NCBI GenBank assembly: GCA_012295275.1
Contig: CM022665.1
Coordinates: forward strand, 17,741,854 to 17,805,853
Source of the DNA: Chrysomallon squamiferum
Lineage: Eukaryota; Mollusca; Gastropoda; Neomphalida; Peltospiridae
Direction of reading: 5' to 3'
Length of the DNA stretch: 64,000 nt
Position 1 is the first letter of the stretch; each line of letters opens with the position of its first letter. Of the stretch, positions 14,811 through 26,065 are shown piece after piece. A program made the translations under genes and the position numbers. The notes below the pieces were generated by a model. That model was not told the origin of the DNA and did no database searches. It saw nothing but the letters and a program-made list of their open reading frames with translations.

Positions 14811-17800
14811 TAAAATAAAAAATGATATAAAATATAATAAAATAATAAACTGCACTATACTGTACTATACAAAACTAAAATAAAATAAAATAAAATAAAA
14901 TAAAATATATGATATGATATAAATAAATATCAATTGGTTTTCAATTCAAATTCAAAGTCATATTTACCTAACAACAAATATTTTAATTAGGACATTGGAT
15001 TTTAAAATTTCATAAACTAGAATTATCTGCTCTTGTTTCTCTGCCATTTTCTTAAAGTACATGGATATTTGTTGATTTTTCTCACTGTAAAAACAAACAT
15101 TATTTATCACAACCATACAAACTGAGAACAATCATTTTAGTATGGATGTCAGAGACATTTTGAGGATAAAAACAAACAAAAAAGTTAATAACTTTACAAA
15201 TCAATATCTCCTCACATCTAAGTCCTAATTCGTGAATCAATGTTTGCTGTTGACTGATAATTGTGTTGTTTTGGGTTAAAGTGGGGATGGAAACTGTTAA
15301 AAATGTGCTGGTATGGCTCAGTTTGTTGTTGTTTCAAGCATTCTCTCAGTCAAATCCAGCTGAAGAGAGCTGCTAAATTCTTTATCCTCTTTCAAGGGAA
15401 ATTGTCTGATTGATTAGCACAGATCTGTGATGAAAAGCCTTGTCTGACAAATGACGGAAACAAATATGAAAATGTCATTGTTGTGGTAGTCGCATCTCTG
15501 GTGATGGATTTTGTTGTTGTTGTGAAGTAATGTTATGCAGGTTGGAAATGTGTTGTGTAATGTTAAAGAAGGCCTGAGGTGCTGCAGACAAATATATGTG
15601 CTTATAAATGACCATTATGTGGTAATAAAACTTTAATGATAATAAAGTATGTTAAATAATGTAAAAAAAATTTGAAACACTCTTGTTTTACATTTTTCTT
15701 GTGTAACTAGAATATTATGTCTTAAAAAAGTGAACAGATAAATAAATAAACACAAAACAACAACCAAAAACCCACCACCCCTTTATTTATACTCCTTGTT
15801 TACTCTCATCATCAGTGTGAGAAAAATCATTGACAAACTTTCTGAGAAAAATGTTAGCAATTTAGTTTCCATCATTTTATCTCAACTTTTCTTTCATTTA
15901 ACTTTTTAATATTTCTTTTTAAGATGTAACATCTTCACACACAAGAAAACAAAATGGCTGTCTCCAAAATTTACATCAGAATTGAAATATTTGAAATGTT
16001 TGAAAATCAGAATACAAAAAACCCCACAATAATAATAATAATAATAAATAAATAAAACAAAACAAAAAAAGGAGGTAATATAATAAAAATAAGAAAGGAA
16101 ACAAGAGAAGAGCAACAAATAAAGCATTCATCATTGTCAGAGCAGAAAAGCACACAAAGCCAAAAAAATATTTTTAAAAAAATGAAAATATCTGAATGAA
16201 TTTTTTGTCTGTTTAGGTTTTTTAAAATTAAAAATGTTGATTACTGCTTTCAAAATAAAATATGTAATGATTGTTATTATCATTACTACTTTTATTTTTA
16301 CATTTCTTTCTCTTCATTGTGTTGACTCAAAATCTATATTTCTACACTTCCTTTCTCTTTATTGCATTGATCAAAACATTTTTCTCTTTCTTTTCTCTTC
16401 ATTGTGTTGACTCAAAATCTATATTTCTACAAAGCTTTCAAAACATATTTTCTACATTTCTTTTCTCTTCATTGTGTTGACTCAAAATTTCTAAATGATT
16501 CTTTCATTATTCATTTTGTATTTTTTTTTAAACAAACTTTTCTCCCATTTTTGCTGTATAATGAGAAAGGAAACTGTACAAACAGTAAATATAGGTGTCT
16601 GTTGTCCAGTTTGTGGTCAATATTTAGATACAGGGTTGTCCATGTGAGATGCAATTATCAAACATCTGTTCCTTATTGTACTGCACTGTGGAAGACAACT
16701 GTTTGTGAGATGAAGATGTTTCTATGGAGGAGTTTTGCTAATTGGTTTTATTAGTGGTGAAGAGTTTCTTTTCATGTGCTAGGAGTATGTGATTTGTTTT
16801 TGAAAAAGGTTTTTTTTTTTTTTGATGGGATATACAGAGAAAATATTTCAATTGATAAATGCGGAAAACATATGAAAATTATTGATAGATATGGACAGAA
16901 AATATTTTTGGTGTGGTAAATGTAAAATATATAGGTAAACAATTTCATTTGGTATATTTATAATATATGGGGAAAAATATTTTATTTAATAAATTTAGAA
17001 TACATAGGGTAAATAGTTCATTTGATAAATTTAGATTAAAAAGGAAAAATATATATATTTTTTTAATTAAATTTGGAATACACAGAAAAAACATTTTTGT
17101 TTTGTAAATTTGAAATATTTATTTTTTGGAAATGGGTCACATTTAATCTGAAATATAACATTTCTATTTGTTCATATCTTTTTTTGGTTGCATATAATCT
17201 ACAGTATAACATTTCTATCTCTACATCTTTGAAAACTGGAAACTAGTCACAGACAAAAAGGTGAGGTGTTGAAAGGTGTTCAGGTAATCTGAGGACTACC
17301 TGACCTAAACGAGTTTTTAACGAACCTTTCAAGTTCTAGAGATGTTGTGTGTTGTTTGATGTGGTCAGAAGTATGTCTGATTAAACAAGAAGAAGTGGAC
17401 ATCAAAAGTAGTGCTTAATTTGAACACTGCTCTTCACTTTTATCTTGTGTAACAAATTCTTACAATTTTACTGATTTTGTTTGTTGCTTGTACCAGAGTG
17501 AGATGTTATTTTTAAAGTAAAGCTGACATCTTTTTTTGTGAGTGTGTACAACAAGATAGTTGAAGTGAAATGAAAGAAAACTATAAAATAAAATTATAAA
17601 TAAAATGATAAAATAAAAAAATTGAAATATTGAAATAAAATTAAATTATCAAAAAAAATATAATTTAAAAAACAAGAAAGAAAAAAAATAAAACAAAATA
17701 ATGTAAAATGAAATTAAATAAAATAATTAAAAATGTAATAAATGAAATTAAAGTAGAACGAAATAAATAAAATAAAAATAATAATTAAATCAAATTAAAA

Positions 17801-20800
17801 AATAGAAATAACTATTGAAAAGAATAATAATAAAAAATAATAATAGAAATTAAAAAGAATACATTAAAATTTAAAAAAAAAAACGTAATAAAAGTAAAAT
17901 AGAATTAAATAAAATGAAATAAAATCATAAAAAGGAAAGGAAATAATTTTAAACTTAAAACAGTGAAACATAAATAAAATAATAAATAGAGTAATTTAAT
18001 ATTAGATATACATTCCACTTAATTACTTGTCTGTTATTTTTATTCCTGACTCTGTTTACTTGAAGATTAATGATGAAAATGTTGTACGTGCATCTCACGA
18101 ACGAGTTGTACAACTTATACGATCATCACGAGACCGTCTGAAGATGAAAGTTGTCACTGTCCGACCCACGGAGAAAGAAAATGATTGGTTTATTCATCAA
18201 GATGGGGCAATGACCCTCCCCAACAGAATCAAAAGATCAGGTAAAAAAAAAAAAAAATTAGTATATAATGAAATTAATTTATTCTCTGAAAAATTAGAAA
18301 TAATATAAAATAAAATAAATCAGAAAAATTTAAAAAGAAATTTAATTGCAAATATATTAACAACAACAATAATTATAATTATAATAATACCAATAACAAC
18401 AATAATAAAAAAGCAATAAGCACAAAAACCTAAAGATAAAAAAAAAAAAAAAAAAAAAAAAAGTGTCCACAAAGGTAATATGGAGGAATTTAAATAGACA
18501 GAAACTGAGCTAGTTAAACAAATAGTTAAGACTGAGTCTGCTGTTGACTTGTTTTCTAACATGTTTTTGTCTGTGTTTGTAGCTCCCACCCCACCAAAGA
18601 GAGATCCACAGACTTCCCTCTCATACAGTAAAGGAACATCACGATCAATGGCAGAAGGAATGGAGGAAATTGGTAAGTTGATTTTATTACTTTTATTGTC
18701 AGTATTTGTATTTACTCATTAATGTGCATGTTTATTTATTTTATGTTTAAATTAATTAATTATTCATTTATTTATTAAAGACTTTTTAAAATAAAAATTT
18801 AATTAATTTATGTGTTTGTTCATTTCTGTCTTTCTTTGTTTTGTTTTATTTGCTTGTTCATTTATTTATTTATTTACTATTATCATTGCCAATGCTTTTG
18901 TTTTGTTTTGTTTATTTATTTATTATTATTATTATTATTTTTTTAAATTAAATATTTCATTAAAAAATTAATTTTACTCTCTCCTTTAATTTCAGCCAAA
19001 CTGGATCAGATCGTGGCTGAGTTTGAAGGTCAGACAATTGCACAGGGACCACCGGTTTTAAACAACCAATCAGGAGAGCCTAAAATTGCCTCTGTGAGGG
19101 CCTCCCATGCTGCAAAGCGAATGTCTGTGGTTGATCTGGACAATATCATGACAAAAGACTCAGAAAGAAACTCTAGGAATAAAGACTACAAAAGTCCCTC
19201 AGAACTTAGGATTCAGAAGTACCATAAGAAACAGAATGGAACAATGGAGAGGGCAAAGAGCACCCCTGACCTTGTTGCTGATACCCAGGGTGCACCACAA
19301 CAAGGGGATGTAATCTATGCAAAAGCCAATATCCAGACTGGAAATGGAACTCAGTGGAATGGGTCTCCAACAACTGGTCACAGAGATGGATCTCCTAGGA
19401 GCTCTACAGCAGTGAGCTATATAGGAACTATTCAGAAACCTCCTGTATATATGGATCCCTCAGTTCTTCATGCTGGTGTCTACAGTGGCAGTTATACTAA
19501 AGTTTATGAAGAACCAAAATATACGATTCCAACAATTCCTGGTAGAAATCCCATACCTAAACGACCAGCACCACCACCCCCAACAAAAACAGAAGTTGTT
19601 TCTATCACCACTACTGCAAGTTCAAATGGAATATATGCTAATGTTTCTGAAGAGGTACAGATGAGAAAAAAAGAGGAGTCACCATATGAATCTAGTTTTA
19701 GACCAGGAACTTTAGCCAGGCTTAGCAAACATCCTCAAGTGTTGACAGACTCACTGGAACAAGCCAAGCTCAAGTCTCACCACAGAAGTGCCAGCATGGG
19801 CAATATAGAAGTCCCTACTGATGATGAGGGCAAGCCTTCAGTTTCATTTGCTGAGGACAAAGTGTTTCAGAATGCTGCATCATTTATCCAGAAACACCCA
19901 AATGCAACTCTGCTGGTCACTGCAGATGTGTACAAGGGACAGAACAAAGGTGAGAAGTATTATGAGCCAGAGCCAGATTATGATGACATCAGTGATGAAG
20001 AGAAAAAGTTTCAGTCTCATACAAAAGGAAGGGTTCAGGACTCCAATAATTCCTCACCAAGGTCAACAGGATCAATAACTGGCAGGAAAATGTCTCGTGA
20101 TGCTACACAAGATTTACAGAAGGTCACAGTAATATCAATTAATGGGGACCAGATAATGAAAAATTCACAACGTTCAAACAAGTGCTACACTGTCCACACA
20201 GACATTCCATCCAGCACCCCTGCTGCTGCACATCAGTCAGAAGGATCTAAGATAGTTATACCTCCTCGTCCAAATGAACCTGCTCCTTTGCCTCCTTCAG
20301 TGCCTTCCAGCCACGACAGTTCAAGACGTTCATCTCTTCAGTCAAATTTCAGTGGAGACAGAGACAGTTCTTCAGAAAAAATTCAAACACTGGCCTCAGC
20401 TTTTTATAATCACAATTCAAACAGTAAGAATACCTTCAAGTCTGCCACCAATGCTGAAAAAAGCTACAACAGCAGCATTTCATCAACAAAGTCGTCACCT
20501 TCTGTTGTTCACAAACCTCCCCCTGAAAGTGCACCACCTCCTCCACCACCTCCTCCGCCTCCTCCACCTCCTCCACCTGCACCCCCAACTGCCCCTCCAC
20601 CACCACCTCTTCCAAAAACGGAACCACCACAGCTGATTAACCAGAATGCCAAAACTCACATGATGGTACCACCAGTGAGCTCCTCTGACATCATGGCGGC
20701 TGTGGCTAAGCGACAAATCAGGCTGGAAACACAGGGGCCAAGAATGACAGAGGAAAAACCTGCTCCGCCTAAAGATCCAGTCATGGAAAAGTTGACAATG

Positions 20801-22294
20801 AATCAAGAAGCTCTGAAAGCAGCGGTGGAAAGACGTAAAAACATTCTTAATCAAAATGCTGAGACTGCCGTGGTGGAGTCTATTGAAGCCAGACTTCAGA
20901 AAACTAAGAAATTACAAGCAGCAAAGTATTTCTTTTCTAGTGATACTATGAAGCGAGGCGCCACAAACCATGACAACAAAGATTCAGAAAGCAAAAAGGA
21001 AACTATAAAAGAAGTGAAAAAAGAAGAAAATGATAATAAAAAAGACTCTCGAGCCAAATCTGTATTTGATTCCAATACATTAAAGAGTGCAAATAAGTCA
21101 AACAGTGGAAATTCTCTGCCTAAGTCTTCAAAAAGTGTGCCAGCACCTGTTTCTGTAAAAGCAACAACAGCAGCGGCAACAACAACAGCTACAACAATAG
21201 CACAAAAGTCACCCTCCAAGTTAGTTACAAAATCAGAAAATGTTTCCTCAGAGCCAGTTAGTCCAGAACTGAATAAAACAAAGTCTGATACTGAAGCCAG
21301 TGACTTTCTTGCACTGGCTGAGAAAAGAAGACAGGAATATCTGAAGAGGAAGTCCAGTAAGGAAGCTGGTTCTATGAGTACTCTTCCCAGAACAGGAAAA
21401 TCATCCCTCTCAAAAGATCAGGGCAAGAAAATTGAAGTGCTACCAGCAAGGAAGACTAGCAATAGTGATGATTTAAAACAAAGCAGTGACAGTGGTGATG
21501 ATAAAAAAGTCTCTATCAAGGACAGGATAGCAAAACTAGAAAAAAGGAAAACGAATGGGGCCAAGAAAGACAATGTGGAATTGACTGGTGTAACTGAGGA
21601 CCATTCCCACACTGAGGGTAGAACCACCCTGCCTAGGAAAACTAATGGGCACAGTGTTGTTGCACCTCCTCCAGGATTTGATGATGTTGGTCAGTCACCT
21701 AAGGCAGGTGTTGTCCAGATAGATATCATACCTCCACCTGCTCACTTTGCTAATGAGAATAATGAAGCTGTGCAGTCAAGACAACAAGGTAATTCTTCAG
21801 CTTTTGGTCATGATGATGCTGCCAGTCAGGTTTCGTCACTGTCCACCATTAGCACACTGTCAAGTGATCCAGGAGACAATGGCTCAAAGACAAACAGGTC
21901 ATATGAGATTGCAGCACCACCACCTCCTGGTTTTGATGATTCTAATGACCCTAACTATGAGAATAATCAAAATACTGGATTTATCCCTCCACCTCTAGAA
22001 TTTGGGAGTGGCTCACAAGATACTTCAAACAAAGGCAAACCTGTCAGGCCCTTCCAGACTAAACCAGTGGATTCCTGGCTCTGCACTGATGTCATGGATT
22101 GGCTGGACAGTCTGAACATGTCACAGTACAAGTCCAGTTTTGCAAAGAACTGTATTGATGGTCCCAAGCTGCAGGGTCTTGGCAGAAATGATTACATTGA
22201 ACTTGGTGTAGTACAGGTAGGACACAGAATGAACCTTGAAAGATCCATCAAAAAAGTGGCCATGGGAAAATTTACTGAAAGTTTACGACTGTGA
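2541..22294 (+). CDS. SHANK: SHANK-family postsynaptic scaffold protein, C-terminal part (PDZ, proline-rich, SAM)
   Basis: Five coding exons join in frame: 2541-2614, 13407-13537, 18066-18240, 18583-18672 and 18996-22294 (TGA). All have AG/GT borders and matching phases. Exons 1-3 make a PDZ domain with the GFGF carboxylate-binding loop followed by FVLRGAK, FPALQYLDSVD and GLKSGDFLLE, and end with LKMKVVTVRP. The linker has APTPPKRDPQ and SRSMAEGMEEI, like the segment after the PDZ of vertebrate SHANKs. The last exon has a long proline run (about 20,521-20,615), four PPxxF motifs near the C-terminus and a SAM domain (about 22,066-22,260). SHANK proteins scaffold the postsynaptic density: PDZ binds GKAP/SAPAP tails, PPxxF binds Homer EVH1 and SAM oligomerises. 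These roles are known for the family, not shown here. The ankyrin and SH3 exons must lie left of the window, so the gene is partial by position, not broken. Possible AATAAA signals are at 22,376 and 22,452. Confidence 0.95.
2748..3010. repeat. Degenerate tandem array, TTATTACCTGTAATTTACCTG type
   Basis: Variants of ATCTCATTGTTATCTG and TATTACCTGTAATTTACC recur about six times with a spacing of roughly 40-50 bp. The copies are diverged and non-coding. Confidence 0.75.
4387..4760. repeat. Degenerate tandem repeat, about 105-bp unit, three to four copies
   Basis: Each unit has the order ATACTGAT, a short A run, TATATTCTCTGC, ATCA, GATACTCTTTTCA, then TTGCAGCA and TTTTATAT. The cores start near 4,480, 4,560 and 4,650, with a further decayed copy at each end. 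Confidence 0.7.
6886..6946. repeat. (GA)n microsatellite
   Basis: A pure GA run of about 60 bases followed by purine-rich sequence to about 7,270. It generates spurious Arg-Glu and Ser-Leu reading frames on the two strands. Confidence 0.95.
7615..8040. repeat. AT-rich minisatellite, TTAACCCTTTATATT core
   Basis: The motif TTAACCCTTTATATTCTA and close variants recur at about 20-25-bp spacing, roughly fifteen times. It is inside the large SHANK intron and is not coding. Confidence 0.75.
10522..10590. repeat. (CT)n microsatellite
   Basis: An uninterrupted CT run of about 68 bases in the large SHANK intron. Confidence 0.95.
13021..13137. repeat. About 30-bp minisatellite, four copies
   Basis: Four imperfect units follow the pattern GAAATGAGTARRARTAGCCC followed by ATARTRYT. 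They lie about 270 bp upstream of the second PDZ exon. Confidence 0.75.
13407..13537 (+). CDS. SHANK: SHANK exon: PDZ middle
   Basis: The exon begins after a TTTTTCAG acceptor and ends at GAG|GTGAGT, phase 1 to 0. It encodes PTPEFPALQYLDSVD and ADRVGLKSGDFLLE, the SHANK-type strand C to strand D region of the PDZ. The spliced codon is Ser, made across a 10.8-kb intron. Confidence 0.95.
13538..18065 (+). other. SHANK intron (4.5 kb)
   Basis: Mostly A-rich and T-rich low-complexity sequence: A run and TA run at 13,565-13,607, TAAAA and ATA arrays at 14,750-14,925, and A/T-only sequence at about 17,570-17,990. A four-fold TTCTCTTCATTGTGTTGACTC repeat lies at about 16,300-16,495. More balanced stretches at about 15,240-15,600 and 17,220-17,470 have no coding signature. 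No exon is evident. Confidence 0.7.
18066..18240 (+). CDS. SHANK: SHANK exon: PDZ end
   Basis: The exon starts at INDENVVRASHERVVQLIR, which holds the PDZ helix B, continues through LKMKVVTVRP (last strand), and runs into a linker ending RIKRSG. The acceptor is CTTGAAG with a short pyrimidine tract; the donor is G|GTAAAA, phase 1. Confidence 0.92.
18241..18995 (+). other. Two short SHANK introns
   Basis: The introns 18,241-18,582 and 18,673-18,995 flank the 90-nt linker exon. They contain A runs and ATT/ATTT repeats and nothing else recognisable. Confidence 0.85.
18583..18672 (+). CDS. SHANK: SHANK exon: post-PDZ linker
   Basis: A 90-nt exon between TTTGTAG and GTAAGT, phase 1 on both sides. 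It encodes APTPPKRDPQTSLSYSKG and SRSMAEGMEEI. The PPKR and SMAE pieces match the equivalent short region of vertebrate SHANKs, which supports the assignment beyond the PDZ. Confidence 0.9.
18996..22294 (+). CDS. SHANK: SHANK last coding exon: proline-rich region, Homer motifs, SAM
   Basis: A single 3,299-nt exon follows the acceptor TTTAATTTCAG and runs to TGA; its frame fits the phase-1 exon before it. It is rich in Ser, Lys and Pro and is predicted to be mostly disordered. Visible pieces are a 15-residue proline run, three basic helical segments containing AAVAKRQ, AAVERRK and LAEKRRQ, and the PPxxF motifs PPPGFDD, PPPAHF, PPPGFDD and PPPLEF. The SAM domain runs from VDSWLCTDVMDWLDSL through DYIELGVVQVGHRMNLERS. 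A single giant proline-rich last exon is also usual in vertebrate SHANK genes. Confidence 0.95.
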
Positions 22295-25200
22295 AAAACA
22301 AGACTTTGAATTTCATAAAAGTGTAGATTATGTTTAGAATGTGAATGCAATAATATGCAATGAACTGTTTTCAGGAATAAATTTAGAATGTTTGCAAAAA
22401 AGAAATGTGTGATTTCAGATGACAAACTCTTGTGCAAGTTTATCACAGTAAAATAAACATTCAGGTAAATTACTGTCAATAGTCAGTTGGTGTCTGACTT
22501 CGTGTCTAATCCTGGATCGTTTATGTTAGCAATTTGAACAAGATATATCGTGGACTTTCTATGATTGTTGCTTATTAAGGATTATATTTTAGAGGCTGGT
22601 TAACACTAACTTGGTTACACTAACTAATTAGCATGGGATGTTTTATAGGACTTTGTTAAAACAGACTGTTGCAGAAGCTAATTGATACAACTCTTATAGG
22701 AGTTATTTTCCATGGTCTATGTTACTGTTAGAGAGTTGATTGTCAAAGAATGCTAGTATGCTGACTCAAGGGGAGTGTTTCTTTTTATGTTTTTTGTTTT
22801 TTTACATGGACTTTCTTGTTTATTTTTTTAAAATGAATCAGGATCATCTTTGTCAGCTTCTGAAAATGGATTACATGGAATGAAAGAACTGATCAGCTTT
22901 TCCTGAATCTGTAAGATTTTTTCTGAAATCATCTACTCTACTTCACACACTGAAGAAATACTCATGAGATTACATTCTGGAAATTACATTTAAAATATCT
23001 TCAGTTTAAAGAAAAACTATTTTTAAAAATTATTTCAACATCAGTCTTTAACATTTGAAAAATGGTTAAAAAAACCAGTATTTTCTTACAATTTTTTAAA
23101 TGTAAATGCAAAAAACATTCAAGAAAATGTATGCAAGAAAAAAATCAAATTTTCTCTGTACACTTCTCATATATTTTTTATTGTGAAAGAGCTAAGAATG
23201 TTTTAGAAGTTTAAAAAATATCACTACAGAAATAAAAGTAAAAGTAAAACTGAACAATAGATATTGTGGTTATAAAATCACTAAGAAATTATACAGAGAA
23301 GCCAAATGTTAACAGAAAATAATCTTGCATTTCTGAGAAAAAAATTCTGAGGTCAAAAGTTATATTTTTAGCTCATGTCTACATCAGATTGTACTGAGAG
23401 TAAACTGGTTCTGATTTTCTTAAAGACATTCACACTGGATTTAACAAATGGTCACATCAAAATTTTACCTTTAATGGTTATCACCATCATTTTCAGTTTT
23501 GTTTTTCACAAGACATGTAAAAAGCATTAGGCCTATATTGCCTGCACACTGTCAGAGCTGGCTTAATGGTTTCAATCACAATATACATATTATATTTTCT
23601 GTAAGCAACTTAAGTGATTATTTTTTTTGTTATTTTATGCAGTTTGTTGATACCCTCTTGATGTTGGTAATCTAGATAAGCATAGAAATGTATGTAATTC
23701 TGCTGGCTATGAAATCAATTTTATTGTCAGATTTTAACATCATTCTTGGAAATGGTTTAGTCAATGGAACTGAATGGACAACTGAGTTAGTTTATTTTAT
23801 ACATTTTAAAAATAATTTATTAACTCTTTTATAGTTTAACCTATGAAGTTTTGTTTTTAGAACAATTTTCAAATTATTAATATATATATTTTTTAAATTC
23901 TTATTATTAGAAATATTTTACATATTTATGTTTTATTATTTTGTCAACTTTCACATTCCTACGGTTTGCATTTCCAGCTTGTACAAAATAACAATTAAAT
24001 CTATATTATTGTTAATATGAGCTAATTGTTAACAAATTGTATATACAGCTATATTTTATATCATCTGTACATAGTGTATGATTTACTAGTCAGAGAATTG
24101 TGGGGAAAAAACAATTAAATTTGAATCTTTTTGTCTGAAACTTAAAATGATAATAATTATATTGGCAATATGATGTAATGTAATTTAGACTATTACATTT
24201 AACAAAATGATAATTTTTATTTTATTTTTATTTTTTTAATATTTATTACTGATTGTATATGAAGAATTGATCTACTAATGGTGTCTGTTTCTCCTTACAA
24301 TTTTCAGTGAGAATTTTTATCATCAAAAATAGCAAATACAACATAAAGAAAACAGAATTACATAAAAATAAAGGTAAAGAAATACAGGTGATAAGTTTTT
24401 TAAATGAGATTTAGATTAATGTAAACAGTAAAATGATTTGAACATATTCAAAACATAAACATTTTTTATTTCTTTATATATATATGTGTGGACTCAACAT
24501 GGCAAAAATAATACAGTAATCTTTCTTGTTCATTTAAATAAATAAAATTTACATTTTAAAAAATAATTAATTTACAAAATAATCTAAGTACTTATATTTT
24601 CTGTAAAACATTTAACATACAAAATATCTGTAATTAATAATAAAAATATACTAACTGAATAATTTACAAAATAATCTAAGTACTTATATTTTCTGTAAGA
24701 CATTTAACACAGAAAATATCTGTAATTAATAATAAAAATATACTAACTGATTAATTTATGTATATTGCTATTTCAGTACAACACATCAGCTTTAGGTAAC
24801 TGTTTTAATAAATGCTAAAATTTTAAATTTTATACAATGTACATAACTCGGACAAAATATATTATTTTATTAAAACATTTACATGAATGATCAGATTATG
24901 ATGTAAAAACATTTTTCTTCAATTGTCATATTTGATCATATAAAAACTAGACTACATTTTCTAAGATACCTGTCATTTTTTTCATTTTTAAAGTATTTTC
25001 TGCTGATTCCTCAAACACACACATTTAAAAAAAAAATATATATATTAAAAAAGAAAAAATTGGCAACTAAATTAGTGTTTTTAAATTTTATTTAAATGAA
25101 AAATTACAAAATATACATGTAAATTTGTGATTCTTATCCATTCCACATTGTTCATTAATACAGTCTTCTACAATTTATTTATCATTTTCTAATGGTAACG

Positions 25201-25587
25201 TGTTAGCTGTACATAATATATATCTAACTATATATTCTTGAAAAGAGAAATCTTCAGTTTTTACTTTAAATATTTTTATCTGTGATTGTTATTACATTCC
25301 AAAATGTTTATTATTCCAATGAGATTACTGGAAATTTTTATGCTAAATAACTGAGATTATTATATTTAAAAACCTACACTGAAAACAAATTCTTCTGTTA
25401 ACAAATTCATGTATGATAATTCATTTAATAATAATAATAGTAGTAATAACCTTTTCAAAAATTCAGTTTATTAGTGATATATATTTAATTTAAAATTAAA
25501 TTATTCTGATTGTTTTTTTTTTTTTTTCTAATTCTTTAATCAACAGATCAAAATTATGATTATAACCAATGTTCATTTACCTTCTTA

Positions 25588-25620
<33 letters not shown>

Positions 25621-25680
25621 GATTTTGCATCATAAATTAGTTTAAGATGTTTTTAGTTTGTGTTTTTTTTTTTTTTAAAG
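22295..25680 (+). other. SHANK 3' UTR and AT-rich flank
   Basis: No coding sequence is seen after the TGA. AATAAA signals occur at 22,376 and 22,452 and more lie further on, so the 3' end cannot be fixed. The sequence becomes more AT-rich after about 23,800 with poly-T runs near 25,520 and 25,590. Confidence 0.6.
24569..24752. repeat. Tandem duplication, 92-bp unit, two copies
   Basis: The second copy starts at 24,661. Both begin AATTTACAAAATAATCTAAG and continue almost identically to ATATACTAACTGA, differing at only a few bases. Confidence 0.9.
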
Positions 25681-26065
25681 GTAAAAGAAAATAAACAAAC
25701 TTACAGATACCTTTAAAAAAAATCAAACAGTCTGTTTTAGATTTGCGTTCAAGTAAATCTTACAGTCATAAAAATTTGCATAAATTAAAATGATTCAATT
25801 ATGAACATGTACATATCCTTTGAATTTTGAAATTTTTTATTTCAGTGTTGAGAAAATCTCTGAGAGTGTGATTTACAATAAATCATATTAATTTAATCAT
25901 TATATTTGTTCTCAAAGGATACGTATATATAATATACATGGAGGTCAAGGACATATCTGAAGGTAGTAGGAAATGGAAATTAACTGTATAACCTTGACCT
26001 TGATATTTATTTTCCTATCTGTATTTACTACTAGACAATTAACACTCGATTATAATTTTTTTTTT
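25681..26065. repeat. 390-bp duplicated element, copy 1
   Basis: It matches 27,405-27,790 in the same orientation over its whole length, including TTTGCGTTCAAGTAAATC, GAGAAAATCTCTGAGAGTG and GGTCAAGGACATATCTGAAG. Terminal-type repeats or target duplications were not found, so its mobility is unproven. Confidence 0.85.

Noticed and set aside
16404-16754. 116-residue reading frame in a SHANK intron
   Set aside because: The first half is a TTCTCTTCATTGTGTTGACTC repeat; the second half has no recognisable motif, and there is no acceptor/donor pair in phase with SHANK.
19013-19015. Apparent start of the 1,093-residue frame at 19,013
   Set aside because: The codon is GTG inside an exon that begins at 18,996; it encodes Val in the spliced SHANK protein, not a start.
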